NCBI GenBank assembly: GCA_017533825.1
Contig: JAFWIE010000079.1
Location: 1-32,319 of the forward strand
Origin: Atopobiaceae bacterium
Lineage (GTDB): Bacteria > Actinomycetota > Coriobacteriia > Coriobacteriales > Atopobiaceae
Direction of reading: 5' to 3'
Length of the DNA stretch: 32,319 nucleotides
Part shown: one piece after another, positions 1-7,806 of the stretch
Position numbering within the stretch: the stretch's first letter is position 1
Layout: each line of letters starts with the position of its first letter
The notes under the pieces: generated by a model
What the model saw: the letters and a program-made list of their open reading frames with translations, nothing else
Told to the model about the DNA's origin: nothing
Databases searched by the model: none
Position numbers and translations under genes: made by a program

Positions 1-17
1 CGGCGGGTCCCCGCGGC

Positions 18-1019
18 CTACGCGGCCGTCGGGGCCAGCGACCTCCCCGCGCTCGCGACCATCGCGAGGTTGGCGAGGGCGAACCTGACGCTGAGCGCGG
101 CGGCGTTCCTCCGGAGCCCCCTGTACCTGGTCCTGGCGAACCCGAACCTCCTCTTCAGTATCTGGTACGGGTGCTCCACCTTCGAGCGGACCGCGCTCTT
201 CATCCTCTCTATCCCCTTGTCCCAGCCGGCCGGGTCGCCCTTGGCCCTCATCGACGAGGGCCTGGCGGATATCCTGAGCTCCATGGTCGCGAGGTCGGGG
301 TCCCTCGCGAACTCCTCCCGCTTGCCCATGCCGGTGTACCCCGCGTCGGCGTAGCCGAAGTCGTCGTCGGCGCGGAACAGCAGGTGGGCCTGCGACACGT
401 CGCTCGCGTTGGCGGGCGTCACCACGACCGTGTGCACGAGGCCGCTGCCGGCGTCCACGCCGGTGTGGGCCTTGAAGCCGAAGTGCCAGTTGTTGCCCTT
501 CTTGGCCTGGTGGGCCTCCGGGTCGCGCTCGCCCCTCGAGTTCTTCGTCGAGCTCGGCGCCTCAACGAAGGTGGCGTCCACGATCGAGCCGCCCCGCATC
601 ATGACCCCTGCGCGCTCCAGGATCTCGTTGAGGGAGGCGAGCATCCGCTCGCCCAGGCCGTTGTCCACTATCACCTTCCTGAACTTGCACAGCGTCGTCG
701 AGTCCGGGACCTGCGAGCCGCCGGAGAAGTCCACGCCCACGAAGCGCGACATCGCTCGGCTGTCGTAGACGGCCTCCTCGGTCGCGACGTCCGAGAGGTT
801 GTACCAGCACTGCAGCAGGTAGACGCGGAGCATCGTCTCCACGGGCACGACCTTGCGCCCGCGCTTGCCGGGCCGCGTGGGGTGCCAGTGCGGCGCGACC
901 AGCGCGCACCACTCGGCCCAGGGGACGAGCCCGTCCATCTGCCGGAGGAACTCCTCCTTCCTGGTGGTGACCCGGTGGGAGGCGTACTCGACGTCGGAGA
1001 AGGACATCTGGCGCTGCAT
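18..1019 (-). CDS. IS5-family DDE transposase, 333 aa
   Basis: Cut-and-paste transposase of the IS5 group. The N-terminal half holds the IS5-type DNA-binding region (about residues 10-130, with a GKRGRK stretch and the QVPDSTTLCKFRK segment). The catalytic domain carries a DDE triad that can be placed at Asp148 (VDATFVEAP), Asp225 (YADAGYTG) and Glu282 (KVEHPYQ). The C-terminus has the family's arginine-rich helix (RFGFARTRYRGLRRN). Start chosen at 1019 because AGGAG lies 6 bases upstream; a longer reading from 1037 (339 aa) is possible but has no better ribosome site. The frame is intact and full length for the family, so the element may be active. It points away from the neighbouring phosphopantetheinyl transferase and has no functional link with it. 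Confidence 0.93.
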   Translation of the reverse strand: MQRQMSFSDVEYASHRVTTRKEEFLRQMDGLVPWAEWCALVAPHWHPTRPGKRGRKVVPVETMLRVYLLQCWYNLSDVATEEAVYDSRAMSRFVGVDFSGGSQVPDSTTLCKFRKVIVDNGLGERMLASLNEILERAGVMMRGGSIVDATFVEAPSSTKNSRGERDPEAHQAKKGNNWHFGFKAHTGVDAGSGLVHTVVVTPANASDVSQAHLLFRADDDFGYADAGYTGMGKREEFARDPDLATMELRISARPSSMRAKGDPAGWDKGIERMKSAVRSKVEHPYQILKRRFGFARTRYRGLRRNAAALSVRFALANLAMVASAGRSLAPTAA

Positions 1020-1054
1020 GGCGGCTCCTAGCGACATGGTTTGCCTGCGCTTAT

Positions 1055-1060
1055 ATTATA
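1055..1060 (-). promoter_or_regulatory. Possible -10 box for the transposase
   Basis: On the minus strand this reads TATAAT, about 35 bases upstream of the chosen transposase start, in an AT-rich patch that stands out from the GC-rich surroundings. No convincing -35 box is present at 16-18 bases spacing, so transcription from here would be weak or need help from flanking DNA. Confidence 0.35.
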
Positions 1061-1162
1061 AAGAATATCGTCTGTCGCGCCCATGTCGCGCCCCAGTTCA
1101 CCCAGTCTCCACATTGATTCGATAGTTGATGCCAATGCCACCGGGAATTAATCATCGTCTCC

Positions 1163-1897
1163 TTAGGCCAGTGCGATGGCAAGCACGAGAACGGCATCGT
1201 TCAGAACGCGGTGGTGCAGCTCGATGCTCGTGATGCCCATGGCATCCATCGCGCGCTGAGCGCAGGCGTGGCGCAGCGTGCCCCGCTCATGGGTGGCGTC
1301 TGCAAGTTCGAACTCGCGCACCTCAAACGTGAGCTCCTCTTCATGCGTCCCATACCACGTGCGCAGGGGAGCGGCGAGCGCCTTGAAGCTGGCCTCCTTT
1401 GCCGCGAACGTAAGCGCGAATCCGACCTCAGGACGCGAGGCGTACCTCTCACTCACGAACTTCTGCTCATGTGGCGAGAAGAGCAGTCGGTTAAAGGTGG
1501 CACCGCGTTCTCCAGCGAAGTCTTCGACGGATGCGAGGTCGAGACCGATGCCTGCGATTCGCGACGTGGCGGTGGGAAGCGCCCACGCACACAGTGCAAC
1601 CTCACCCTCGTCGGTGAGGCTTATGAGCACGTCCTCGGCATTGATGGCGATTGGCGCTTCTTGCTCATCGTGGTCGATGGTAAGCGTGCCCCAAGGCTTG
1701 CCCACGCGCCGGGACTCGGGTGAGTCTGCATCCCCAATCGGCACCCGACGTTCGTCTCGACTGCCCCAGGAGTCGATCGGAGCGGCCTCGATGCCGAAGG
1801 CTCGACACGTGTTGCTGAGGGCATCGCGCGCCAGCAGGCACGCTTGGCGCTTGATGCTCGAGAGCTCGTCCATCTGGCGTCCCTTCTTGCCGTGCAT
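1163..1897 (-). CDS. 4'-phosphopantetheinyl transferase superfamily protein, 244 aa
   Basis: Transfers the 4'-phosphopantetheine arm of coenzyme A to a serine of a carrier protein (fatty acid, polyketide or peptide synthesis). The family's two signatures are visible: the Mg-binding GLD motif at about 118-120 (IAGIGLDLASVEDF) and the KEA motif at 167-169 (FAAKEASFKAL). The size fits the Sfp/EntD type better than the ~120-aa AcpS type. Start 1897 has GGGGAAAG upstream; 1873 (236 aa, MDELSS) is nearly as good. The same frame stays open to 2257, but that extension runs through a 27-bp tandem repeat and into the opposite-strand gene and is not believed. No synthase gene is nearby, so the carrier substrate is unknown. 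Confidence 0.82.
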   Translation of the reverse strand: MHGKKGRQMDELSSIKRQACLLARDALSNTCRAFGIEAAPIDSWGSRDERRVPIGDADSPESRRVGKPWGTLTIDHDEQEAPIAINAEDVLISLTDEGEVALCAWALPTATSRIAGIGLDLASVEDFAGERGATFNRLLFSPHEQKFVSERYASRPEVGFALTFAAKEASFKALAAPLRTWYGTHEEELTFEVREFELADATHERGTLRHACAQRAMDAMGITSIELHHRVLNDAVLVLAIALA

Positions 1898-1929
1898 CTG
1901 CTTTCCCCATGATAGACTCAAAGAGACAA

Positions 1930-2037
1930 TCGCGCGGGCAAGGCCGGGCGGGTCGGTCGCGCGGGCAAGGCCGGGCGGGTCGGTCGCGCGGACAAGGCCG
2001 AGCGGGTCGGTTGCGCGGACAAGGCCGAGAGGGATGG
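1930..2037. repeat. 27-bp tandem repeat, four copies
   Basis: Four head-to-tail 27-bp units at 1930-1956, 1957-1983, 1984-2010 and 2011-2037. Units 1 and 2 are identical, unit 3 has two changes and unit 4 is more diverged; a degenerate fifth start follows. The core begins TCGCGCGGGCAAGGCCGGGC. It fills the 223-bp gap between two divergent genes, where their promoters should be. Because 27 is divisible by three, both strands stay open through it, giving repeated 9-residue shadow peptides that I do not regard as protein. Confidence 0.93.
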
Positions 2038-2120
2038 TTGCGCACGGGAAGATTGCGCGGTATGCGTCGCGCGGCTGAGAATTGCGGTTGGGGAATGCTA
2101 TCGGAGGAGGGTGGTCTCGC

Positions 2121-3164
2121 ATGTCGAAGGAACATCTCATCAAGGGCTCTGGTCCGCTCTTGGACGAGAAGGGTAGGTTGCGTGAGCCGGGGTATGCGCT
2201 GCGACCACCCTTCGAGTATTCCCACGACCGCATCGCGGCGCCGCCCTTCCGCATCAAGGATTGGGACTACTACCTGGTGAACGACGACCACTTCGCGGTG
2301 GCGCTCACGTTCTCGGACTTGGGCTACATCGGTCTCGTCTCTGCCAGCGTTCTGGATTTGCGAACGCGCACGTACCAGACGACGAGCGAGCTGGTGGTCG
2401 CGCCCATGGGACGTATGGGCCTTCCGTCGAGCTCGGACGTGGGCGACGTCACGTGGTCAAATGAGCGATGCGACGTGCAGTTCTTGCACAAGCCGGGTGG
2501 CAGGAGACTCTCGTTCCGCATGGCGCGGTTCGACAAAGAGGACGAGCTTGAGGTCGAATTGTTGTTGGATCGCGAGCCGCGCGATTCGATGGTGATCTGC
2601 ACGCCGTGGCTCGACTCTCCGAAGGCGTTCTATTACAACCGAAAGATTCTGGGCATGCGGGCACGAGGTGGCTTCAGGTGCGGTGCCCTCGTCCATGAGT
2701 TCGACGAGCACGAGGCTTTGGGACTGCTGGACTGGGGCCGTGGCGTGTGGACCTACGACAACGTGTGGTATTGGGCTGCGGCGCAAGGCCATCAGGGCGA
2801 GCATGTGGTCGCCCTCAACCTCGGGTACGGATTCGGCGATACATCCGCCGCGAGCGAGAACATGGCGTTTGTCGACGGCGTCGCCCACAAACTGCATCGC
2901 GTGCTCTTTGGCATCCCCGTTGCGGATGACGGCACCTACCGTTACTTGCAGCCGTGGCATGTCACCGATGACGAGGGGCGTCTCGATCTGACCTTCACAC
3001 CGCACATCGACCGCATCGACAACATCAATGTGGGTGGCGTGGTGCAGTCCGACCAGCATCAGGTGTTTGGTCTCTTTGACGGGTGGGTGGTGCTCGACGA
3101 TGGGTCCCGCTTAGAGATTCACGGGCTACGTGGCTCGGCCGAGCACATTCACAACCGCTACTGA
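2121..3164 (+). CDS. DUF2804 family protein, 347 aa
   Basis: Matches the DUF2804 family (soluble proteins of about 340 residues with no established biochemical role). Features typical of the family are the N-terminal segment around LLDEKGRLREPGYALRP, the WDYYLVNDDHFAVALTFSDLGY stretch broken across residues about 42-63, and a C-terminal region rich in tryptophan, histidine and aspartate (GLLDWGRGVWTYDN, ending in GLRGSAEHIHNRY). No signal peptide or membrane helix is seen. Start 2121 is set by GGAGGAGG 10 bases upstream; an in-frame ATG at 2082 lacks a comparable site. It is divergent from the phosphopantetheinyl transferase and converges with the P-type ATPase, overlapping its end by 7 bases. 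The beta-rich, lipocalin-like look of the family is recollection, not something shown here. Confidence 0.85.
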   Translation: MSKEHLIKGSGPLLDEKGRLREPGYALRPPFEYSHDRIAAPPFRIKDWDYYLVNDDHFAVALTFSDLGYIGLVSASVLDLRTRTYQTTSELVVAPMGRMGLPSSSDVGDVTWSNERCDVQFLHKPGGRRLSFRMARFDKEDELEVELLLDREPRDSMVICTPWLDSPKAFYYNRKILGMRARGGFRCGALVHEFDEHEALGLLDWGRGVWTYDNVWYWAAAQGHQGEHVVALNLGYGFGDTSAASENMAFVDGVAHKLHRVLFGIPVADDGTYRYLQPWHVTDDEGRLDLTFTPHIDRIDNINVGGVVQSDQHQVFGLFDGWVVLDDGSRLEIHGLRGSAEHIHNRY

Positions 3165-5515
3165 ACTGCGTCGCGAACGGCGGGTCGCCTGCGCGCTATC
3201 GCGTGACGATAGAACCAGCCGATCGTGATGCTAAGTATCTGAAGGACGCCAATCTCGGCGAGGCAAAACACGACGCAGAGCACCAGCGCCCTCGGTGAGA
3301 GGCCGTTGATGTCGAAAAGGTACCAGAACACGAAACAGCTCGCGATGAGTCCGACGATGCAAAACGCAAAGACCGACACGCGATAGCGGTTGAGTGGCCG
3401 GATGAGGGCGGCGAGGATGTAGAAGCCCACCGCCGAGAGCAGGTAGGTGCTTGCCGGTCCGATGTCGCTGATGGGTATGTCGAACAGCTTCGCGAAGAGT
3501 ATCATCGAGGCGATGGCAAAGAACGAGGTGAGGGCAGCGGGAACGGCACGCGTGAAGACCGTGGCGAGGAAGCTCCCCTTCTGCTTCTTCTCATTGGGCT
3601 CGAAGGTGAGAAGAAACGCCGGTACGCCGATGTTGAACACCGATATCAACGAGACTTGGTTGGCTGTGAGCGGGTAGGGGAACGATCCAAAGATGGCAAA
3701 GAGCGCCATCGCGAGGGAGAAGATGTTCTTGTACAAGAAGAGCGTCGACGAGCGTGTGATGTTGTTGATGTCGCGTCTGCCCTCGCTCACGATGTTGCGC
3801 ATGTGCGAGAAGTCGGAGTCGAGGAGCACGACCTGTGCCGCCTGGCGCGCCGCGTCGGAGCCGGTGCCCATGGCGATGGAGCACTCGGCCTTCTTCATGG
3901 CTAGGATGTCGTTGACGCCGTCACCGGTCATGGCGACCTTCTTGCCCTGTGCCTGCAAGGCCTCGACAAGCTCCTTCTTTTGGTCGGGTTTGACGCGGCC
4001 AAAGACGGTGTAGGTGCGTACCGCCTCGGCGACCTTCTCGGGTGTGTCGAGCGTCGAGGCATCCACGTAGCGTTCCGCCCCCTCGATGCGCGCCTGCGCG
4101 GCGACCCTCGAGACCGTAAGGGGATTGTCGCCCGAGATGACCTTTACCTCAACTCCTTGGCGGGCGAACTCCTCGAACGTCTGGGGCGCGTTCTCGCGAA
4201 TCTCGTTGGTGAGCGCCACGAACAGCAGGGGCGTGACGTCCTCGCCCTTGGCCTCGACGAGCGCAAGCACGCGCATGCCTGCGGCGGTGCGCTCCTCGAG
4301 AGCGGGCTGGCATGACCGCAACGCCTCGACAGGCAGGATGTACTCAGGCGCACCGAGTCGCAGGATTCTGTCGTCTACGATGACTTGTGAGTACTTGAGC
4401 TTGGAACTGAAGGGAGTGACGTCGGCACCCGCGAATGCCTCCTCCTGGGGAAGGCCCTCGCGCAGGGCGAGCATCGTAGCGTTGGCGTCGGGAACCGTGC
4501 GAATGTAACGGCTGAGCAACGACGCCTCCGCACATGCGTCGTCCACACACCTTCCCGAAGCGGCGAAGAGCTCCTGCAGTCGCATCTCGTCGCTCGTGAT
4601 GGTGCCCGTCTTGTCCACGCAGAGCACGTCGATACGGGCGAGCTCCTCAATGCTTCGCATGTCGTGTAGCAACACCTGATGCTTGGCGAGTCGCATGGCA
4701 GAGAGCGCGAGCGCGACGGTGACGAGCAGGTACAGGCCCTCGGGAATCATTCCGGTGACGGCGCTCACCATGTTCATGATGGCTTCGGGCATCGGTGTGC
4801 CGCTGCCCGTCTCTTGCCAGTAGAGCAGGCCACCCACGGGAATGATGAGGATGCCCGCCACGAGGATGATGTGCTCGATGTCCGCGACCATCTGGGAGGC
4901 ATGCTCCTTCACCTGCTTGGCCTGCGCGGTGAGCTGGGACGCGTATGAGTCCGCCCCCACGTGCGTGAGGCGCGCGACGAGTTGACCCGAGACGACGAAA
5001 CTGCCCGACATGAGCTCGTCGCCCGGCGACTTGAGAATCTCGTCCGCCTCGCCCGTGAGCAGCGACTCGTTCACGCCCGCCTCGCCCGAGACGACGACCG
5101 CATCGGCCGGGATTTGCTGTCCGCTCTCCAGTCGCACGAGGTCGCCGAGCACCAATGCGTCCGATGTGACGCTGGTGTCTTGCCCATCGCGAATCGCGGT
5201 GTACTCGCTCACATCGAGAAGGGCGAGCTTGTCGAGCACCTTCTTCGCGCGAAGCTGCTGCACGATGCCGATGACGGTGTTCGCGATGACGACGGGCAGG
5301 AAGATGAGACTCTTGTACGAGCCAGCAATGATGACAAGCACCGCGAGCAGCGCAAAGATAGCGTTGAAGTAGGTGAAGACGTTGCGCGCAATGATGCTCC
5401 CGACGCTGAGGTCAGTCTTGCTCGAAACGACGTTTGCCTTCCCCTGCTTCGCGAGCCGTATGGCTTCCTCAGACGTGATGCCTGCTTCCATGTGTTCGGC
5501 GTCCCTCCTGGGCAT
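3158..5515 (-). CDS. HAD-type cation-transporting P-type ATPase, CtpE-like, 785 aa
   Basis: Membrane pump that couples ATP hydrolysis through an aspartyl-phosphate to cation transport. Visible landmarks: two N-terminal helices (about 46-86), the actuator motif LLTGEAD (about 152-158), the M4 motif GMIPEGLYLL (about 255-264), the phosphorylation motif DKTGT with Asp301, and the hinge motif TGDGVNDILAMKKAECSIAMG split near residue 545, followed by about six C-terminal helices. There is no N-terminal metal-binding CxxC, which argues against a copper or heavy-metal P1B pump. The PEGL loop and overall size resemble the CtpE group, which in mycobacteria is linked to calcium. The ion here is an inference. 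Start 5515 has AGAAGGA close upstream; 5491 is an alternative with AGGAGG 12 bases away. It converges on DUF2804 with a 7-base overlap. Confidence 0.9.
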   Translation of the reverse strand: MPRRDAEHMEAGITSEEAIRLAKQGKANVVSSKTDLSVGSIIARNVFTYFNAIFALLAVLVIIAGSYKSLIFLPVVIANTVIGIVQQLRAKKVLDKLALLDVSEYTAIRDGQDTSVTSDALVLGDLVRLESGQQIPADAVVVSGEAGVNESLLTGEADEILKSPGDELMSGSFVVSGQLVARLTHVGADSYASQLTAQAKQVKEHASQMVADIEHIILVAGILIIPVGGLLYWQETGSGTPMPEAIMNMVSAVTGMIPEGLYLLVTVALALSAMRLAKHQVLLHDMRSIEELARIDVLCVDKTGTITSDEMRLQELFAASGRCVDDACAEASLLSRYIRTVPDANATMLALREGLPQEEAFAGADVTPFSSKLKYSQVIVDDRILRLGAPEYILPVEALRSCQPALEERTAAGMRVLALVEAKGEDVTPLLFVALTNEIRENAPQTFEEFARQGVEVKVISGDNPLTVSRVAAQARIEGAERYVDASTLDTPEKVAEAVRTYTVFGRVKPDQKKELVEALQAQGKKVAMTGDGVNDILAMKKAECSIAMGTGSDAARQAAQVVLLDSDFSHMRNIVSEGRRDINNITRSSTLFLYKNIFSLAMALFAIFGSFPYPLTANQVSLISVFNIGVPAFLLTFEPNEKKQKGSFLATVFTRAVPAALTSFFAIASMILFAKLFDIPISDIGPASTYLLSAVGFYILAALIRPLNRYRVSVFAFCIVGLIASCFVFWYLFDINGLSPRALVLCVVFCLAEIGVLQILSITIGWFYRHAIARRRPAVRDAVQ

Positions 5516-5548
5516 GAGTCCTTCTTGTGCGTTCGTTGATGTGCGCGG

Positions 5549-6616
5549 CTATCGGGGCGGCTGCGGCCTTCCCGTGGGCTCGTCATCCGAGGCTGACGTT
5601 CCGAGCCTTTGGGTGGGCGCTTCGTCGGAAGTCGGCTCGTCGGCGTCGTTCTCATCGACAGCTGGGGTCTGCGCCTCTGCACCCGAGTCGGCGTCTACGG
5701 TGCGGGCGCGCTTCCTGCGCCGGATGGTCCTGACGATGAGGACGATGATTGCGGCGATGAGCAGATAGGGGAACAGCAGGATGATCGCGTACACGAGCGA
5801 CCGCATGACGCTCCCGAAGATGCCCCATGAGTCCTCCCAGGCATCCACCGCGAAGTTACCGGGCGTGGTGCTGGTGCCCTCGCCTGGGGCGGTCTCCTCA
5901 TTGAGCGTAACGGTAAGCTGGGAGCGATCGGCGTCGTGCTTCATGTCGTCGCGCGCATCGGTGTAGGACTTGATCTCGGCCATGACGTCGTACATCCGGT
6001 CGCTTATCTCGAGAATGTCCTCGGTGGTCGTCGCTTCCTCGAGCATCTTCTTGTAGTGCTCGTACTGCTGGTTGAGAATCTCGATGCGACGCTCGGTGTC
6101 GTTGTACGTGCGCGTGACGTCGTTCGCCGATACGTTGGCGCTCTCCACCGTGCATCCGTCGATGGAACGGAGCTGCTCCACCGTCGCCTCAAGCTTGCTG
6201 GGATCGACGCGTGCCTCGATGGTGATGCTGCGTGCATGGCCGCCGCTTTCGCTCGAGTTAACCACGTTGCCGCCGGCATCCTTGATGATGGACTTGACGG
6301 AGACGAGTGCGTCGTCGTAGTTGCGCGTGCGCAGGCTCACGTAGGCAGTGCGGATGACGACCGCGTCCGCGCCTGCGTCGTCGCTCGCGTCCCCGCTCGA
6401 TCGCTTGGCCTCGCCAGCCGTCATGCCGTCGTCCATGGCCTCCTCGGGCATATCGGAAGAGACGGACATGTATGACTCGTTCGTGGCGCCAGACTCTGCC
6501 GGGCTCAGATCGGAAGGTGACCCGCCGCAGCCAACGACGAGCGTGCTAGTCGCGAGGACGAGAGCAAGGTAGAGTGCAGAGGCGATGCGTGCTGGTTGCC
6601 TGTGTGTCGTATACAT
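5549..6616 (-). CDS. DUF4349 domain lipoprotein, 355 aa
   Basis: Predicted cell-surface lipoprotein. The N-terminus has a short basic stretch, a hydrophobic segment and a lipobox ending LVVGC, with Cys30 as the lipid-anchored residue. A low-complexity acidic region follows (about 31-90). The DUF4349 core starts near VIRTAYVSLRTRNYDDALVSV; it contains the pairwise-comparison fold and a coiled-coil stretch (RIEILNQQYEHYKKMLEEA and onwards). Close to the C-terminus is one transmembrane helix (LVYAIILLFPYLLIAAIIVL) followed by RRRKRAR and an acidic tail of about 40 residues. The combination of a lipobox and a C-terminal membrane helix suggests anchoring at both ends. It starts 18 bases after the threonine aldolase stop, so co-transcription is likely. 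Start 6616 has GGGGG 7-8 bases upstream. Function unknown. Confidence 0.85.
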   Translation of the reverse strand: MYTTHRQPARIASALYLALVLATSTLVVGCGGSPSDLSPAESGATNESYMSVSSDMPEEAMDDGMTAGEAKRSSGDASDDAGADAVVIRTAYVSLRTRNYDDALVSVKSIIKDAGGNVVNSSESGGHARSITIEARVDPSKLEATVEQLRSIDGCTVESANVSANDVTRTYNDTERRIEILNQQYEHYKKMLEEATTTEDILEISDRMYDVMAEIKSYTDARDDMKHDADRSQLTVTLNEETAPGEGTSTTPGNFAVDAWEDSWGIFGSVMRSLVYAIILLFPYLLIAAIIVLIVRTIRRRKRARTVDADSGAEAQTPAVDENDADEPTSDEAPTQRLGTSASDDEPTGRPQPPR

Positions 6617-6633
6617 GGAGGACCCCCTTCGAA

Positions 6634-7683
6634 TCATGCGAGAAGCTTGGCGAGTGCGCTGACGTCGTCTTCCGTGCTTGCCCAGCTCGTTGCGAGGCGC
6701 ATGACCGTTCTTCCGTTCGGGAGATGCTCCCAGAAGCTCATGTCCACCTCGTTCTCGAGCCTTGCAAGCGTCGCGTCGTCGAACGACACGAAGACCTGGT
6801 TGGTATACTGGGGAATGGCAAGCTCGTAGCCCGCGTCGATGAACATGCGGGCGATGCGCTCCGCCTGCTCGACGGCATCCTCTCCGATGCGCTGGTAGAG
6901 GCCGTTCTCAAAGAGTGCTTGGAACTGTATACCGAGCAGACGGCCCTTGGCGAGCAATGCTCCGCGGCGCTTCATGACAGTGAAGAAGTGCGGGCAGGTG
7001 TTGGGCACGGGGAAGACCATTGCCTCGCCAAAGAGCGCGCCGCACTTCGTGCCGCCGATGTAGAAGGCGTCCGTGAGGCGCGCGAGGTCTGCCAGCGTGG
7101 CGTCGTTCGTGGGAGCTGCCAGGGCGTAGGTGAGACGGGCTCCATCCACGTACAGCCGCATGTCGCACTCGTCGCACACGGCGCGGAGTGCCTCCAGCTC
7201 GGAGAGCGAATAGAGCGTGCCATACTCGGTGGGCTGGGAGATGTAGATGAGGCCGGGCATCACCATGTGGTCGTGGTTGCCATCCTGCCACCATCCGTCG
7301 ACGAACGCCTTGACATCGGCGGGTGAGAGCTTTCCCTGCACGGAGGGGAGCTCCAGGACCTTGTGGCCCGAAGCCTCGATGGCGCCCGCCTCATGTTGGC
7401 TGATGTGACCCGTATGCGCCGCGATGACACCTTGCCACGGGCTCAGCAGGGCGTCGATGGCGACTGCGTTTGCCTGCGTGCCCCCGATGAGGAAGTGAAC
7501 CTCGGCTTGAGGGGCCTCGCATGCCGCGCGGATGAGCTCACGTGCACGGTCGCTGTATGCGTCGGTGCCGTAGCCGGGCGTGGCCTGCATGTTGGTGGCA
7601 ACGAGCTGGTCGAGCAAGGCGGGGTGGGCGCCTTGCAGATAGTCGGACCCGAAGGGCAGCTTCTGGGGTTGGGTGGTGGTCAT
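6634..7683 (-). CDS. Threonine aldolase family PLP enzyme, 349 aa
   Basis: PLP-dependent fold-type I enzyme of the threonine aldolase/beta-eliminating lyase family, expected to cleave L-threonine or allo-threonine to glycine and acetaldehyde in the cytoplasm. Visible marks: the substrate-loop region FGSDYLQGAHPALLDQL at the N-terminus, the cofactor-stacking histidines near AAHTGHISQHEAGA (89-101), the Asp180 of the YVDGARL motif that contacts the pyridine ring, and Lys213 in FYIGGTKCGALFGEA as the Schiff-base lysine. Length is typical for the family. GAGGAG lies 6 bases upstream of the ATG. It leads a probable two-gene unit with the DUF4349 lipoprotein. Threonine feeds the aminopropanol arm of cobalamin through CobD, but nothing here ties this enzyme to that pathway. 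Confidence 0.88.
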   Translation of the reverse strand: MTTTQPQKLPFGSDYLQGAHPALLDQLVATNMQATPGYGTDAYSDRARELIRAACEAPQAEVHFLIGGTQANAVAIDALLSPWQGVIAAHTGHISQHEAGAIEASGHKVLELPSVQGKLSPADVKAFVDGWWQDGNHDHMVMPGLIYISQPTEYGTLYSLSELEALRAVCDECDMRLYVDGARLTYALAAPTNDATLADLARLTDAFYIGGTKCGALFGEAMVFPVPNTCPHFFTVMKRRGALLAKGRLLGIQFQALFENGLYQRIGEDAVEQAERIARMFIDAGYELAIPQYTNQVFVSFDDATLARLENEVDMSFWEHLPNGRTVMRLATSWASTEDDVSALAKLLA

Positions 7684-7773
7684 GAAGGCTCCTCGACTCT
7701 ATGGTTGGTTGCGTGACATGTTAGTCGGAGCATGGGACAGGTTTCTATCCTAATACATGCACCCTGATTGGTG

Positions 7774-7793
7774 GAAAAACGCACGGCGTTTTC
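7774..7793 (-). terminator. Probable intrinsic terminator after cobQ-cbiC
   Basis: On the minus strand, about 14 bases beyond the cobQ-cbiC stop, AAAACGC pairs with GCGTTTT across a 3-base loop and runs straight into further T residues. The stem is short (7 bp, four of them A-T), so efficiency may be modest. It is the only terminator-like structure at this end of the cobalamin genes. Confidence 0.5.
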
Positions 7794-7806
7794 GTTTGGC
7801 CGGACG

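Larger units (their letters stand above)
1..1100 (-). mobile_element. IS5-family insertion sequence (left end outside window)
   Basis: The element is defined by its single full-length transposase gene (18-1019, minus strand). The stop codon lies only 17 bases from the window start, so the inverted repeat beyond it is probably outside the window. The transposase-proximal end must lie between about 1060 and 1160. I could not fix the inverted repeat there because its partner is not visible, so the right boundary given is approximate. Confidence 0.6.

Noticed and set aside
171..1031. Plus-strand open frame of 286 residues over the transposase
   Set aside because: It is the mirror of a high-GC coding frame, lacks a ribosome site and shows no domain.
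1898..2257. N-terminal extension of the phosphopantetheinyl transferase through the 27-bp repeats
   Set aside because: It overlaps the well-supported start of DUF2804 on the other strand and consists of repeated 9-residue peptides. Ribosome sites favour 1897 or 1873.
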